From a virus, in IMG/VR virus record IMGVR_UViG_3300045411_000417, positions 1-64,000 of that record: a stretch of DNA of 64,000 nucleotides; one strand, given 5' to 3'. How positions within the stretch are numbered: the first letter of the stretch is position 1; the number at the start of each line of letters is the position of its first letter. The notes beneath the pieces were generated by a model. The model saw nothing but the letters and a program-made list of their open reading frames with translations. It had not been told where the DNA came from and did not search any database. This document shows positions 15,968 to 24,870 of this stretch, one piece after another. A program made the translations under genes and the position numbers.

Positions 15968-16268
15968 TTGACTGCTCCAATACTTCATCTAAGCTCGGTT
16001 CATAAAGCTGTGCTGAGATATGATTGAAGTAGTCGCCTTCGCCCTGGTAGACCGAGTAGCCCAGAGCGTTTTCTGGGTCTATCTTCCGGATAAGTATATC
16101 ATCGCCACTATCCGGTTCCAAGCTTACTTCTAGGAATGCGTCAGGAGTGCCCGCTAGAACCGTCGATTTGAGATTCCTTACGACATGCTGCTTCATCATG
16201 TCTTCTGAGATGGGACCGTCCTCGAAAAGTTTATTTAGGGGCTCAAAATCTATCCTAAGTCCCATCAT
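15960..16268 (-). CDS. Small virion-cluster protein, 102 aa
   Basis: An acidic protein (tail LDEVLEQSNE) between the putative terminator and a leader-bearing gene, overlapping both. No motif recognised. Its place suggests neck or head completion. Confidence 0.55.
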   Translation of the reverse strand: MMGLRIDFEPLNKLFEDGPISEDMMKQHVVRNLKSTVLAGTPDAFLEVSLEPDSGDDILIRKIDPENALGYSVYQGEGDYFNHISAQLYEPSLDEVLEQSNE

Positions 16269-16659
16269 TAGCTCTTACGTTTGATTTAGCTACAAGTGCT
16301 TGTCTAGGTTTGTGTCCAAACCTACCTACAGCCTTATTAAACGGTGTCGCAGCCTGCGCTCCAGTCAAACCCTTCAATCCCTTCACGGGATTACCCGGGA
16401 TAAGCGTAGGTGTAATCCTACCGCGACTCATAGTAAACGGTTTTAGCGCGGCTAGTTTCGGGAACTGCTTTTGAAGACTGTGAATATGTGGAAGTGCCGA
16501 CTGCCCTGTAGATCTAGCGATTCTGTACTCGTCAGCAGCATTAAGAGCCTGAGTCTTCGCAGCCTTGCCTGCAAAGCGCTTATGTTTAAGAATCTCTTGC
16601 AAGCGCGTTTCTAACTTCTTCGGGTCTAGGGCTGTTTTTTCAAACCCAACTTTAAACAT
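16255..16659 (-). CDS. Leader-bearing basic virion protein, 134 aa
   Basis: Starts MFKVGFEKTALDPKKLE, the clearest leader form. The rest is strongly basic with KHKRFAGKAAKTQALNAADE, and ends with GHKPRQALVAKSNVRAN. Likely a DNA-associated internal protein if the leader directs packaging. Overlaps the downstream gene by 14 bp. Confidence 0.7.
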   Translation of the reverse strand: MFKVGFEKTALDPKKLETRLQEILKHKRFAGKAAKTQALNAADEYRIARSTGQSALPHIHSLQKQFPKLAALKPFTMSRGRITPTLIPGNPVKGLKGLTGAQAATPFNKAVGRFGHKPRQALVAKSNVRANDGT

Positions 16660-16660
16660 A

Positions 16661-16987
16661 TCACGCTCCAGCTTTGTTCAAGAAAACTTCCGACTGCAGA
16701 AGTTTCTTCAGCGCTTTAGACGGATTGTTGCGAGTATCCCTGAGCTCCTTAACAAGCTCCAGTACATTTTCGTCCTTGTAGTGACGGACTGGCAAGGTCA
16801 TAAGTTTTTTAATCTCTTTTGGAGAGTCACCTAGCTCACGTGACATCGCGCTACGACTGCGGTTGATGAAGCGATCGACTTTAGAGGGGTCTCTGGGCAA
16901 TCCCGCTCTTGTTCTTAGACCGCCCTGTATTTTTCTCATCGCCCACCCCACAGAGACGGCTGTCTTTTCAAATCCAATTTTAAACAT
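16661..16987 (-). CDS. Leader-bearing basic virion protein, 108 aa
   Basis: Starts MFKIGFEKTAVSVGWAM. The start at 16987 is chosen because of the shared leader and a tagggag site 6 nt upstream; a longer upstream frame is an artefact. It is helical and Arg/Lys-rich. It adjoins a second leader gene, so this looks like a tandem pair of internal proteins with unrelated bodies. Confidence 0.7.
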   Translation of the reverse strand: MFKIGFEKTAVSVGWAMRKIQGGLRTRAGLPRDPSKVDRFINRSRSAMSRELGDSPKEIKKLMTLPVRHYKDENVLELVKELRDTRNNPSKALKKLLQSEVFLNKAGA

Positions 16988-16988
16988 A

Positions 16989-17903
16989 TTAAAACTCCCT
17001 AAGAAGACGCATGTCCTCAAACTGTTTAATTTTATCGAGCACGAATTTCTGATCAATAGGTAAGTTATGCTCGATATCGCCTGGCTTCACTTCTGTAACT
17101 CTTGCAAACTGTAACATAGGAGTACGTCGCTTTTCAGTCTGTTTTGAGGACACCACTCTCCAAAGCCTATTCTCTCGGAGCTCCCTCACCAAGTCTCCGC
17201 TAGAAAGAAGTGGGTAGTTGGAAAGAAGGATGTTTGTCTCGTTTGGCTGAACTTCTCCCCACTCTTGAATTATAGAATTTTCTTGGGAAGGATTGAAGTC
17301 AACGTAAGTATCGATCGGGTTGTAGAAGCCGTCTACCCAGTTCGTGCCGTAACAACGTTTGCAGTTAGAAATGAGTCGTTTCTTCTGTACTTCATCGAAA
17401 CAGCAGCAGCGCAGCCCACTACGTCGCCTGATGTAAACTAAGCAAGGAGTTCCTATCGCGTCTTCCAGAAGGAAGTTGTGCTCCTCAACAACGTACAATC
17501 CGATTAAATCGAGTTCGCCAAACCACGAAAAAGGTGGTGTAGAGATTTCTTCCTGCGTTGAGATTCGTCTGCAACGAATCTTGTAATAAATATGCTTCGA
17601 CAGGTTTTTTAAGTAGGGGAGGTAATCGTTGTACTCGTAAAAATCTAGCGCAGAAATGGCTTTCGTAATTGGCGGTTGGTTGATTGAACTAGTTGTTGGT
17701 GCATATGAATCAAAAAGCTCACCATCAATAGTGACATTTTGAAAGTGCGGGATCTGATCGGGACTTTCCCTAGCGTCGATAAAGAATTCAAAATCGCTTA
17801 AATCAGCCTTTGTCGGCATAATATCCCACCGAATAAGAACCTTTGCGGGATCTCTTGAGAGTGGAATAGCCTCGAATTTTGAGAACGTGATTGGGAAGCT
17901 CAT
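16989..17903 (-). CDS. Virion structural protein with zinc cluster, 304 aa
   Basis: Begins MSFPITFSKFEAIPLSRDPA, which lacks the leader. A central LRCCCFDEVQ ... NCKRCYGTNW segment (residues ~155-180) supplies five cysteines, a probable zinc site, followed by a beta-rich C-terminus. Proteins with this layout sit in the neck/tail cluster of large myophages; exact role unknown. Start overlaps the upstream gene's end by 4 bp. Confidence 0.6.
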   Translation of the reverse strand: MSFPITFSKFEAIPLSRDPAKVLIRWDIMPTKADLSDFEFFIDARESPDQIPHFQNVTIDGELFDSYAPTTSSINQPPITKAISALDFYEYNDYLPYLKNLSKHIYYKIRCRRISTQEEISTPPFSWFGELDLIGLYVVEEHNFLLEDAIGTPCLVYIRRRSGLRCCCFDEVQKKRLISNCKRCYGTNWVDGFYNPIDTYVDFNPSQENSIIQEWGEVQPNETNILLSNYPLLSSGDLVRELRENRLWRVVSSKQTEKRRTPMLQFARVTEVKPGDIEHNLPIDQKFVLDKIKQFEDMRLLREF

Positions 17904-18724
17904 TTAAATTCTTTCATAAACTCCGCCCCTCCCGCATATGTTTTTACATCCTGCAGAAGAAGCTTTAACCGTTTAACCAAAGCCTTACCTTTGTATTTTC
18001 GCTCTAAACGCTTAATTTTCCTACCCATAAGTTTTTTGAAGTATGGGGCAAATAGAGCCTCCGACTTCCTTTGAATAGCCCCAGCCGCCCTCCCATACAT
18101 TGGAATGCCCCTAACGGGAGTCCAACCGCACTGCTTCATGACAGCAAATACCTTAGCTTGCGCGCCTGCACGGCTCCACTCGCTCAGCACTGCTTTAAGC
18201 ACTGGCACGCATTTACCCGCATGATTCAGTTCTGCAATCAGCGGATGAGCACTACTGTGGTCGTGGCAACCATCATATAGGCTTTTATGCTTACGAAGAA
18301 GTTTCCCAAAGGAGTTTCGTTTTGCTTTGTTATGCATAACGTATAACTCTGAAAACTCGTGAGCGAGCGTAGCCATCTTATAATGCCCACGACCTGATTT
18401 AGCGCCGCGCCCAAGGTAACCACTAACCTCAGCTTCGCGCACTGGATCTGGAGGCATGCCTATAAATCCAGTAAAGTCCCTCGAAAACACGGCAAAAGGA
18501 TGCGTACGTGCAGTCATTAACTTCACAAGTCTATTACGGAGCCTTATCTTAAACGTGTGCTCAGCTATCCTATTCGCTCTTCGAGCGCTTTCTTTATCCA
18601 GTCTTGGAAGAAACATCCCAAGACGCATTCGCTTTATATTGCTGACCCCACAACGCGCATACCTAGTTAAACGAGCCTTCGATTCCTTTGACAACAACTT
18701 CCATGTCGCTTGCCAACGAGTCAT
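17900..18724 (-). CDS. Basic virion-cluster protein, 274 aa
   Basis: Strongly basic (many RLR/KR pairs). Residues ~123-135 read ATLAHEFSELYVMH. The HE pair and a later H recall a metalloprotease helix, but the HExxH spacing is absent, so I do not call an enzyme. The C-terminus is a basic helix (GRKIKRLERKYKGKALVKRL). Role unknown. Confidence 0.55.
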   Translation of the reverse strand: MTRWQATWKLLSKESKARLTRYARCGVSNIKRMRLGMFLPRLDKESARRANRIAEHTFKIRLRNRLVKLMTARTHPFAVFSRDFTGFIGMPPDPVREAEVSGYLGRGAKSGRGHYKMATLAHEFSELYVMHNKAKRNSFGKLLRKHKSLYDGCHDHSSAHPLIAELNHAGKCVPVLKAVLSEWSRAGAQAKVFAVMKQCGWTPVRGIPMYGRAAGAIQRKSEALFAPYFKKLMGRKIKRLERKYKGKALVKRLKLLLQDVKTYAGGAEFMKEFK

Positions 18725-18852
18725 CAGTGCTGAACGGCACCGCCTCCGAGTTGGAGTTGAGAACCGCCCCTCCCCTACTCATAAGTATAGGTGTGGCTTG
18801 CCGCGCTATTCTAGGAGGGGAGAAAATTTTGTAAGGTGGCGTTTTTACTAAA

Positions 18853-19182
18853 CTATTTGGAAGATCTTTCCTCGCGGAGACTTTCCAAAACTTCTTTCGG
18901 ATACTTGCGCATCTTTTCTTTAGTCTTCCACACAGACGTACGGCTTAAGTGCGCTTTGATATGCTTGCAGTCGTGGTGCTTCTTGTGTTCTTTCCCCAGC
19001 CACCTTCTACGTATTTGCCAGTCAGGACAGGTACAACTCCACCGTTTTTCTTTGGGATGGAAACGCAAGAAATAACTGCTCTTGCCATCCTTACCACCCT
19101 TCTCTTTAGGCGTAGACTTAATAAGCTTTTCTTTGGTGTGCTTGGAGACAAAGGCTATTTTTTTAAAGCCTAACGAAAACAT
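18853..19182 (-). CDS. Leader-bearing SWIM zinc-finger protein
   Basis: 109 aa from MFSLGFKKIAFVSKH, a leader variant. The core WSCTCPDWQIRRRWLG ... HDCKHIKAHL (residues ~52-84) is a SWIM zinc finger (C-x-C ... C-x-H), a DNA or protein-binding domain often paired with SNF2 ATPases. The SNF2 gene lies 17 bp upstream, so the two probably act together, possibly from inside the virion. Confidence 0.7.
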   Translation of the reverse strand: MFSLGFKKIAFVSKHTKEKLIKSTPKEKGGKDGKSSYFLRFHPKEKRWSCTCPDWQIRRRWLGKEHKKHHDCKHIKAHLSRTSVWKTKEKMRKYPKEVLESLREERSSK

Positions 19183-19199
19183 AGTCTTTCCACCTGAAA

Positions 19200-21521
19200 C
19201 TATCTGTCGGACCAACGCCGTAGTACGTTCTCAGCCGCGCCGGTATCATATAGGGATTTTCTTTTGATCTTTATCCCCCCGCCAGATAGAAGTGTGTCGT
19301 AGGTTTTGTCGTCAGCGTGGGCTAATAGATTTGCCGTATTAATGCTTTTGGCGTTGACGGGAGCTTTTTTAGGAAAGAGATAATATCCCAATCCGTACGG
19401 TATTGCTATATTGGCAGCGACAAATCCTACCTTACCCGGCAACGTTTTTCTTAAGTTGCGATATCCAGCTGATCGATGTTTAAGTGCTAGGTCAGCCAAA
19501 GTTAATGCCAACGGAGTTAGCCCTATTGCCGCAATGCTTTTGCTATACGTGTCCCGTTTTTTTGAGCTGTAGGAGTCACTTTGTGCGGATGTTTTCAAAA
19601 AATCGTGCGAATCAATTCTCGTATCATGTGCAACTCTATCCAATTTTCCTAGCCGCATCTGAAGCTGTCCCGCTCCTAGTAGGTAGGAAGTCAGGAATGA
19701 GGGTATGAACATAGTGGTGTAATTTCGTAGCGCCGACGTGTTCTGCATTTTTTCATGCTTAGAAAGCAAAGAGTCCAAATCATCCTGAAGTCTAGCTTGC
19801 AACGTGGCGACTGTCTGCGGTCTATCTTTAATCTTAGCGTAGTACTGATGCAGAACCTTACTATACTTCGTCGGCAATTTAATCGTGGTTGTTCCTTCTA
19901 AATAACGCTCAAGCTCCTCGTCTTTTTTCAAAGATGCGGTCTTTATTATATTTTTAAGGTGATCGTTCATTTTTTGTTTTTTACTCGCTACCGCGTAAAC
20001 CCACTGGTCAGCACTATCCGCGCTCTTTTCCTTACCAGTAACGATATCCAGCGCGTCTAATGGTTTTCCTGCTGCTAATGCTCCGACAACAGAAAACGCT
20101 TTTCTAGTGGTGGGTATAGTAGACACATATCTTCTCACTTCAACTGACCTTTGTTCTGGCTCCCTGTGCTGCTGTCCTCCGAAACGTCTACTTCTTCCCT
20201 CAGCTTGATTAATTTTTTCAGGGTTATAGTGACCGTCGACAGATACATGCAGAGTAGCGTTTGGAAAAGAGATCCCCTCACCACCCGCTCCAGATAATAC
20301 GATTACATTAGTTTTATTAGCGTTGAAGGCTTCTACAGCCGCCGCTCTTTTTTTAGTTGTGCTGCCTTCTTGACCAGAGCCTAGAAACAAGCCGTGTTCA
20401 ATACCGCGATCCTTCAGCCCCTGGCTAATTACGTCCGTACCACCGTGCACAAAATTGCTGAACACAACTACTTTGTGGTCATCACCACTTTTCAGGTGCT
20501 CCTCTACGTCGTCTAAAATTTTCTTAATTTTAGGAGTTTTGACAGCGGACTCTGAAAGCGTCATATCTTTTTTAAATAGATGTATCGCATTGCACGCCTG
20601 TCTAGCTTTCAAAATCTTCGCGAATACATGTGAGGCTTCTTTTTGATCAACTGGCAAATTAGAACTGACAATCCGCTCTGCTATAGGACCGGCTTCTCTC
20701 AAAGCCCACCTATACACATCGGCTTGAGCTTCCGACATCGGCACTTTAATCTCTGAAACCTTTAGCTTCGGCAGGTCTTTGGAATCTATATCCTGCACCG
20801 TTTTGTAGTCGATAAATTTTTTCAACGTTTTTCCGATGTACTCGGGAGGTTTTCTTGGTTCCCAAGTGGTGATTGTATTTCCGTACAATCCCAGTACTCC
20901 CGTTTTCTTTTCCTGTTCCGTGAATAGTTTGTTCAAAAAGGAGTCTTTACTGCCAAAAGGATGAGTTCTATTAGTGACCACATCCAACATTGGAACTATT
21001 TCTTTAGGGCTATTGTTAATAACACTGCCGGTTAAGCCTATGAAGTTTTTAACCATTCCGCGGGCTTCTAAGGACTTCTTGTAGTTTTGCGTACCCTCGT
21101 CGCGCACTCTATGCATTTCATCCATTATGATAGTGTCGGCACCAGATTCGGCAACGTATCTAGCGGGGTCTTTTTTGAAGAGCTCATAACTTATGACGTT
21201 ATAAGTTTTCTTTGGATCAAGTTTTTCCTTACCATCGTCTACTCTATGGACAGAGCTGTTAGTAAATTTTCGTACTCCATGGGTAACAAAATTATCCTTA
21301 AGCGTCGCTGGTACTATAACCAATGCTTTAGTCGCTCTACCCATCTCTTTCAATTTTTCAAACGCTGCTATAGAAGTGAGCGTTTTACCTAAGCCGACGT
21401 CGTGAGCAAAGACGTGTGAACCATCACCATCTTCCACTCTCTTAACAGCTCCCACCTGAATAGGATTGAGTTTAACTCCGGGTTTTAATGCGGCTAGTTT
21501 ATTTAATCCTGATGTAAACAT
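19200..21521 (-). CDS. SNF2-family ATPase/helicase with capsid-type leader
   Basis: 773 aa. Begins MFTSGLNKLAALKPG (leader form). SF2/SNF2 motifs in order: LNPIQVGAVKR, Walker A HDVGLGKT (~40), DEMHRVRD (~133), LTGSVINN, then SGAGGEGISFPNA and QAEGRSRRFGG (~440). A C-terminal ~250-residue extension has two hydrophobic stretches (FIPSFLTSYLLGAGQ; VGFVAANIAIPYGLGYYLF). Expected dsDNA translocase. The start at 21521 follows from the leader; aggtgatcg-like sequence lies upstream. Sitting in the virion block, it may be packaged and injected. Confidence 0.85.
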   Translation of the reverse strand: MFTSGLNKLAALKPGVKLNPIQVGAVKRVEDGDGSHVFAHDVGLGKTLTSIAAFEKLKEMGRATKALVIVPATLKDNFVTHGVRKFTNSSVHRVDDGKEKLDPKKTYNVISYELFKKDPARYVAESGADTIIMDEMHRVRDEGTQNYKKSLEARGMVKNFIGLTGSVINNSPKEIVPMLDVVTNRTHPFGSKDSFLNKLFTEQEKKTGVLGLYGNTITTWEPRKPPEYIGKTLKKFIDYKTVQDIDSKDLPKLKVSEIKVPMSEAQADVYRWALREAGPIAERIVSSNLPVDQKEASHVFAKILKARQACNAIHLFKKDMTLSESAVKTPKIKKILDDVEEHLKSGDDHKVVVFSNFVHGGTDVISQGLKDRGIEHGLFLGSGQEGSTTKKRAAAVEAFNANKTNVIVLSGAGGEGISFPNATLHVSVDGHYNPEKINQAEGRSRRFGGQQHREPEQRSVEVRRYVSTIPTTRKAFSVVGALAAGKPLDALDIVTGKEKSADSADQWVYAVASKKQKMNDHLKNIIKTASLKKDEELERYLEGTTTIKLPTKYSKVLHQYYAKIKDRPQTVATLQARLQDDLDSLLSKHEKMQNTSALRNYTTMFIPSFLTSYLLGAGQLQMRLGKLDRVAHDTRIDSHDFLKTSAQSDSYSSKKRDTYSKSIAAIGLTPLALTLADLALKHRSAGYRNLRKTLPGKVGFVAANIAIPYGLGYYLFPKKAPVNAKSINTANLLAHADDKTYDTLLSGGGIKIKRKSLYDTGAAENVLRRWSDR

Positions 21522-21525
21522 ACGA

Positions 21526-21996
21526 TCACCAATCATAACCAATGGAAAAATACTCAGAGTGAAAACCGCCTCCGTATGCTGATTCGGTGTTGCGCTGAAT
21601 CTTCCAGTTTAGTTTTTTAGCTTCATACTCGGAAGCAAAGTTTTGAATCCACGACTGATAATATGATGTTTTGTTTGAGCGCACAAAGGAGCTGCCGCCG
21701 GAGCTGTATGTGAGCTCGTTTCTACTCTGGTATAATCCCGCCATCTTGAGCATTTGAATGGTGGCGCCATGGAGTAAAAGATAGAGACTGGGAAAATTGC
21801 CGATCGTCACCGCCCCAATAATGGGAGTGGTAGAATTCCAATCACTGATAGTCAGCTGGATCGCAAGATCAAGCTGCTTATCGCTAATCTCTTTACGACG
21901 CAAAAGTCTATTCAACTCCTCGGTGTCGGAGGTAAATAGTCTCAAGTACTCGCGAGCTTTCTCTAGACGTTTCTTTTCCTGTGCGGAGTATTGCAT
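21526..21996 (-). CDS. Putative head-tail connector protein
   Basis: 156 aa, N-terminal charged helix (EKKRLEKAREYLRLFTSDTE), then DLAIQLTISDWNSTTPIIG and a helix-rich C-terminus. Proteins of this size and pattern next to capsid genes are often neck/adaptor proteins of large phages. No firm family. Confidence 0.5.
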   Translation of the reverse strand: MQYSAQEKKRLEKAREYLRLFTSDTEELNRLLRRKEISDKQLDLAIQLTISDWNSTTPIIGAVTIGNFPSLYLLLHGATIQMLKMAGLYQSRNELTYSSGGSSFVRSNKTSYYQSWIQNFASEYEAKKLNWKIQRNTESAYGGGFHSEYFSIGYDW

Positions 21997-22020
21997 ACCC
22001 CCAAAATACTATCACTTAGC

Positions 22021-22545
22021 TCAGCTCTTTACCACAGCACCCGGCTGGTAAACGTGCGGAGCTCTAACAGTGAACGCCGCGGTATCGTCGACATTGCGCA
22101 CTCTGTCGCCAGGGATAGGGGAGTGAATATCAGCCGGCATGTGCTCGTTCTCTGATCCAAGCGTTACTTTAGCGCGAGGTTTGTTATCCACCTGGCTAAT
22201 GCTCTGAATGTGTCCCTGCTCAGCCTGCGGGAGTGCCGCTTCTTTGGCGTCGGCTAGGTTAAACTCATCGAGCTCGTCTTCTTCAACCTCAGTCGGGTTA
22301 GCTTCGTTGATGTTAACACCGAGCGAGACTTTGGTTTCCTCGGGCTTACTTACAAGCGCAGCACCAGCATCCTCAAGCCTTGCCCACTTCTTATCGATCC
22401 ACTCCTGTAGCTGTTCGGAGATGGCTGGTACCTCTACGATAATATAATGGGTCGGCGTAAAAAACTTACCGTCAAAATCTAGACAGAAGCCACGTGGGAA
22501 TTCTTTAAGAGTATGAGTGATATTAGTAATACGGTACTTAGCCAT
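22021..22545 (-). CDS. Virion-cluster protein, 174 aa
   Basis: N-terminal ~60 residues form a beta-rich domain (FTPTHYIIVEVPAISEQLQE). The middle is acidic and low-complexity, and the C-terminus is flexible (HVYQPGAVVKS). The ribosome site aaggagact precedes the ATG. It is the first gene after the capsid terminator, so it may have a separate promoter. Function unknown. Confidence 0.55.
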   Translation of the reverse strand: MAKYRITNITHTLKEFPRGFCLDFDGKFFTPTHYIIVEVPAISEQLQEWIDKKWARLEDAGAALVSKPEETKVSLGVNINEANPTEVEEDELDEFNLADAKEAALPQAEQGHIQSISQVDNKPRAKVTLGSENEHMPADIHSPIPGDRVRNVDDTAAFTVRAPHVYQPGAVVKS

Positions 22546-22600
22546 GTAATGAGTCTCCTTAAAGCAAAATTAGCACTGAGCTAAAATACGCGCAAGTCAC

Positions 22601-22637
22601 AAAAATAAAACGCCCGGGAGTTTTAGCCCCCGGGCGT
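22601..22637 (-). terminator. Rho-independent terminator after major capsid gene
   Basis: Read on the minus strand: acgcccggg / cccgggcgt stem with a ~10-nt loop, then ttttattttt. It lies 25 bp after the major capsid stop. Confidence 0.9.
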
Positions 22638-22661
22638 TAGCACATAGATCTCTAGACTATC

Positions 22662-23582
22662 TTAGAAATCAGGATGTGGAATCGCTGGAACAGCCAATTC
22701 AATCTTCGCGATCGAACGGAGGTTGGCGACGCCCATGCCGACGTATTCCCACGTCTTCCAGAGGACCTTATCAGCTTCTTTCTTAATCCAGAACTTAACG
22801 TCGTTCAGGATGAAGAAGTTGCCGAGGAACTGAGGATCCGTGAAAGCAAAGATGTGACCAGGAGCCAACAAATCGGTCTTGTTGGTCACAACGAGCTTGC
22901 GGCGAAGAATGCTGTCGTACTGATAGCCCTTCGTCACGATCTCAGAAGCCAGCGGTGAACCGATGTCGGTAGCTGGCTGAACGTGCCAATCGTCGAAATC
23001 GACGTTGGTCATCAAGAACATCGTTGACTGGAGCTTGTCCACGTCGATCATCTTGACGAGTTTATTGAGGTTACTGCGAGTAACCGTGGTGTCGGTCGAA
23101 ACGATCTTCTTACCAGAAGTCGTAACAGCACCGTTACAGACATTCATGAAGACCGAGTCTTCAACAGCCATAATGTCTTTAATGCTGTTTTCTTCAATCA
23201 CTTTGGTGATCGGATATTCGTAAGCAAGCAACTCAGCTTCATTCTTCACGAAGAGATCGCTCTCAACTTTGAAGAACGGAACCGCGTAGCGCTTGCCCTG
23301 CAAGTAGCGTTCACGACCGGCTGAGCGGAAGTTGACAACTGCTGCAGTTGAAGGATGTTCGAAGTCGACAATCTTCATCAGAGTGTCATGACGGGTCGAA
23401 CGGGTAAGATCCGAACGAGTCACAGACTCGGGCGGAAGAACTTTGCGGCTGAACGAATGTTCACGCAAGAACGAACGGACATAAGCTTGACCAGCCTGAG
23501 CTGTCTTGATCTGTCCATCGGTGGTGTCCATACGCTCAACGAACAAATTATTGAACGTTGTTGCTTCTTCTTGAAAAGACAT
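22662..23582 (-). CDS. Major capsid protein (HK97 fold), with processed N-terminus
   Basis: 306 aa. The pattern RYAVPFFKVESDLFVKNEAE, LAYEYPITKVIEENSIKDIM and the C-terminal FWIKKEADKVLWKTWEYVGM fits major capsid proteins of large myophages. Residues 22-28 read DGQIKTA, the same K-T-A element as the leader proteins; cleavage there would remove 28 residues. A gaggaggagg Shine-Dalgarno implies high translation. Flanked by decoration gene and a strong terminator. Confidence 0.88.
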   Translation of the reverse strand: MSFQEEATTFNNLFVERMDTTDGQIKTAQAGQAYVRSFLREHSFSRKVLPPESVTRSDLTRSTRHDTLMKIVDFEHPSTAAVVNFRSAGRERYLQGKRYAVPFFKVESDLFVKNEAELLAYEYPITKVIEENSIKDIMAVEDSVFMNVCNGAVTTSGKKIVSTDTTVTRSNLNKLVKMIDVDKLQSTMFLMTNVDFDDWHVQPATDIGSPLASEIVTKGYQYDSILRRKLVVTNKTDLLAPGHIFAFTDPQFLGNFFILNDVKFWIKKEADKVLWKTWEYVGMGVANLRSIAKIELAVPAIPHPDF

Positions 23583-23626
23583 GTTTGCCTCCTCCTCCTT
23601 GGGTTAGCTGTTCAAGTATCGATCGC

Positions 23627-24094
23627 TTAGCGATTCAATACGAGAATTTCCATAACGCCTTTTGAATCAGGCGCAGTGTATACACGGGCCAAAATTGGAT
23701 CGGAACCAGCAGCCGCCGACGGAACTTTCTCACCAGCGCCTAAGCCTTTAACGGTGAGGTTCATGCCGACAGTGTAGGAACCTGCCACATACTTCGTAGT
23801 GCGATAGATAAATCCACCATCAACGATGATGGTAGCTTTACCTGACGCTTTAGCATCCAACTGATCATTGCCAACCCACACAGGGTAGGTATTAGCAACA
23901 GCCGACAAGCCAGGAATTTCGAGTCCGTTTGCACCCTTAACAAGCCAGTCGCCAGCTTCACAACCAGCGCTCAACACGCCAGCAGTCATGACTTCATCTT
24001 TAGGAGCGATGTGTTCGATCCCTTTGATGATGTCCATACGAGAGTCTTCTTTACGAAGATCTTCTGTAATAGGTACGATTAGTTCAGCAACCAT
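23627..24094 (-). CDS. Capsid decoration / head vertex-type protein
   Basis: 155 aa directly upstream of the major capsid gene. Beta-rich, with AGCEAGDWLVKGANGLEIPG and Gly-rich turns, a pattern seen in capsid decoration proteins. It lacks leader or K-x-A sites, as expected for an outer protein. An aaaggagacc site precedes it. Confidence 0.65.
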   Translation of the reverse strand: MVAELIVPITEDLRKEDSRMDIIKGIEHIAPKDEVMTAGVLSAGCEAGDWLVKGANGLEIPGLSAVANTYPVWVGNDQLDAKASGKATIIVDGGFIYRTTKYVAGSYTVGMNLTVKGLGAGEKVPSAAAGSDPILARVYTAPDSKGVMEILVLNR

Positions 24095-24106
24095 GATAGG
24101 TCTCCT

Positions 24107-24466
24107 TTAATCGAGTTCTAGTTCACCAGTAAGAACGAAATGTTCCAACGGATTCCTATTTTTTCTGTTATTCGACTCAACGTCGAGTTCACCAAAGCTT
24201 TGAGAATTGCCGTAGCCTCTCTCTAGCGCTTTCTCAAGTACCTCAAGATTTTCAGTGCGCAGGCTTGCTACCTTAGTCTGAAAATCATCAAAAGACTTGA
24301 ACGGTTCTGATATGCCGAGCTCAACTTCGCGGAATGCAATTTTTTGCGCTCTCTTCTCTTGAATCGCATCGGAGGCAACTTTTTCGAGTCGTACTCGCTC
24401 TGCATGTTCACGTTTAAGAAGATCACCCGCTAGTTTAATGTGCTCAAGCTTTATAACTTTATCCAT
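24107..24466 (-). CDS. Prohead core protein with K-x-A sites, 119 aa
   Basis: Highly helical and charged (MDKVIKLEHIKLAGDLLKRE). Contains LEKVASDA, AQKIAFRE and QTKVASLR, three copies of the proposed processing element. Start 24466 follows aaggagcc, within the end of the upstream gene. Probably a scaffold fragment removed on maturation. Confidence 0.6.
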   Translation of the reverse strand: MDKVIKLEHIKLAGDLLKREHAERVRLEKVASDAIQEKRAQKIAFREVELGISEPFKSFDDFQTKVASLRTENLEVLEKALERGYGNSQSFGELDVESNNRKNRNPLEHFVLTGELELD

Positions 24467-24477
24467 GTGGCGGCTCC

Positions 24478-24867
24478 TTAATCCTGACAAGACCTTTTAA
24501 GAGCTGCTAAGAAAGGAAGGTTTTTAGCCAACTTTTCCGCCGCAATTTTATTAATAGCTTCAGCGATTTGTGCGTCGTTGAAACCTTCTTGTCTGGCTTT
24601 ATTCTCAAACTCAGCTACTTTAAAAAGTTCGTTGAGCTCGAGGACGGTCTGGTAACGATTAAAGCTTTCGGCGAGCTTTTCAAAGTCCGCATCAAGTTCG
24701 TTATCGTTAACAACATGGATTTCAGCGGAAGCGCTAGCTAATTTGTTCGCTAGCGCTTCCACATCACCTTGAGAGGTAAGAACTTCGTTAGACGTGCTTG
24801 CCTGACTGACCTTCACGAAGGCATCAGCTTGAGCTAGTAGGTCTTTCAGAGTTCTTGCCTTAGCCAT
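24478..24867 (-). CDS. Prohead core/scaffold protein, 129 aa
   Basis: Helical, acidic overall, with FEKLAES, LFKVAEF and NKIAAEKLAK elements at ~20-residue intervals. Part of the core gene run between decoration and protease genes. Composition fits internal scaffold. Confidence 0.6.
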   Translation of the reverse strand: MAKARTLKDLLAQADAFVKVSQASTSNEVLTSQGDVEALANKLASASAEIHVVNDNELDADFEKLAESFNRYQTVLELNELFKVAEFENKARQEGFNDAQIAEAINKIAAEKLAKNLPFLAALKRSCQD

Positions 24868-24870
24868 TTC

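Noticed and set aside
17900-18724. Zinc metalloprotease from AHEFSELYVMH
   Set aside because: The HExxH spacing is absent and no third ligand pattern is seen.
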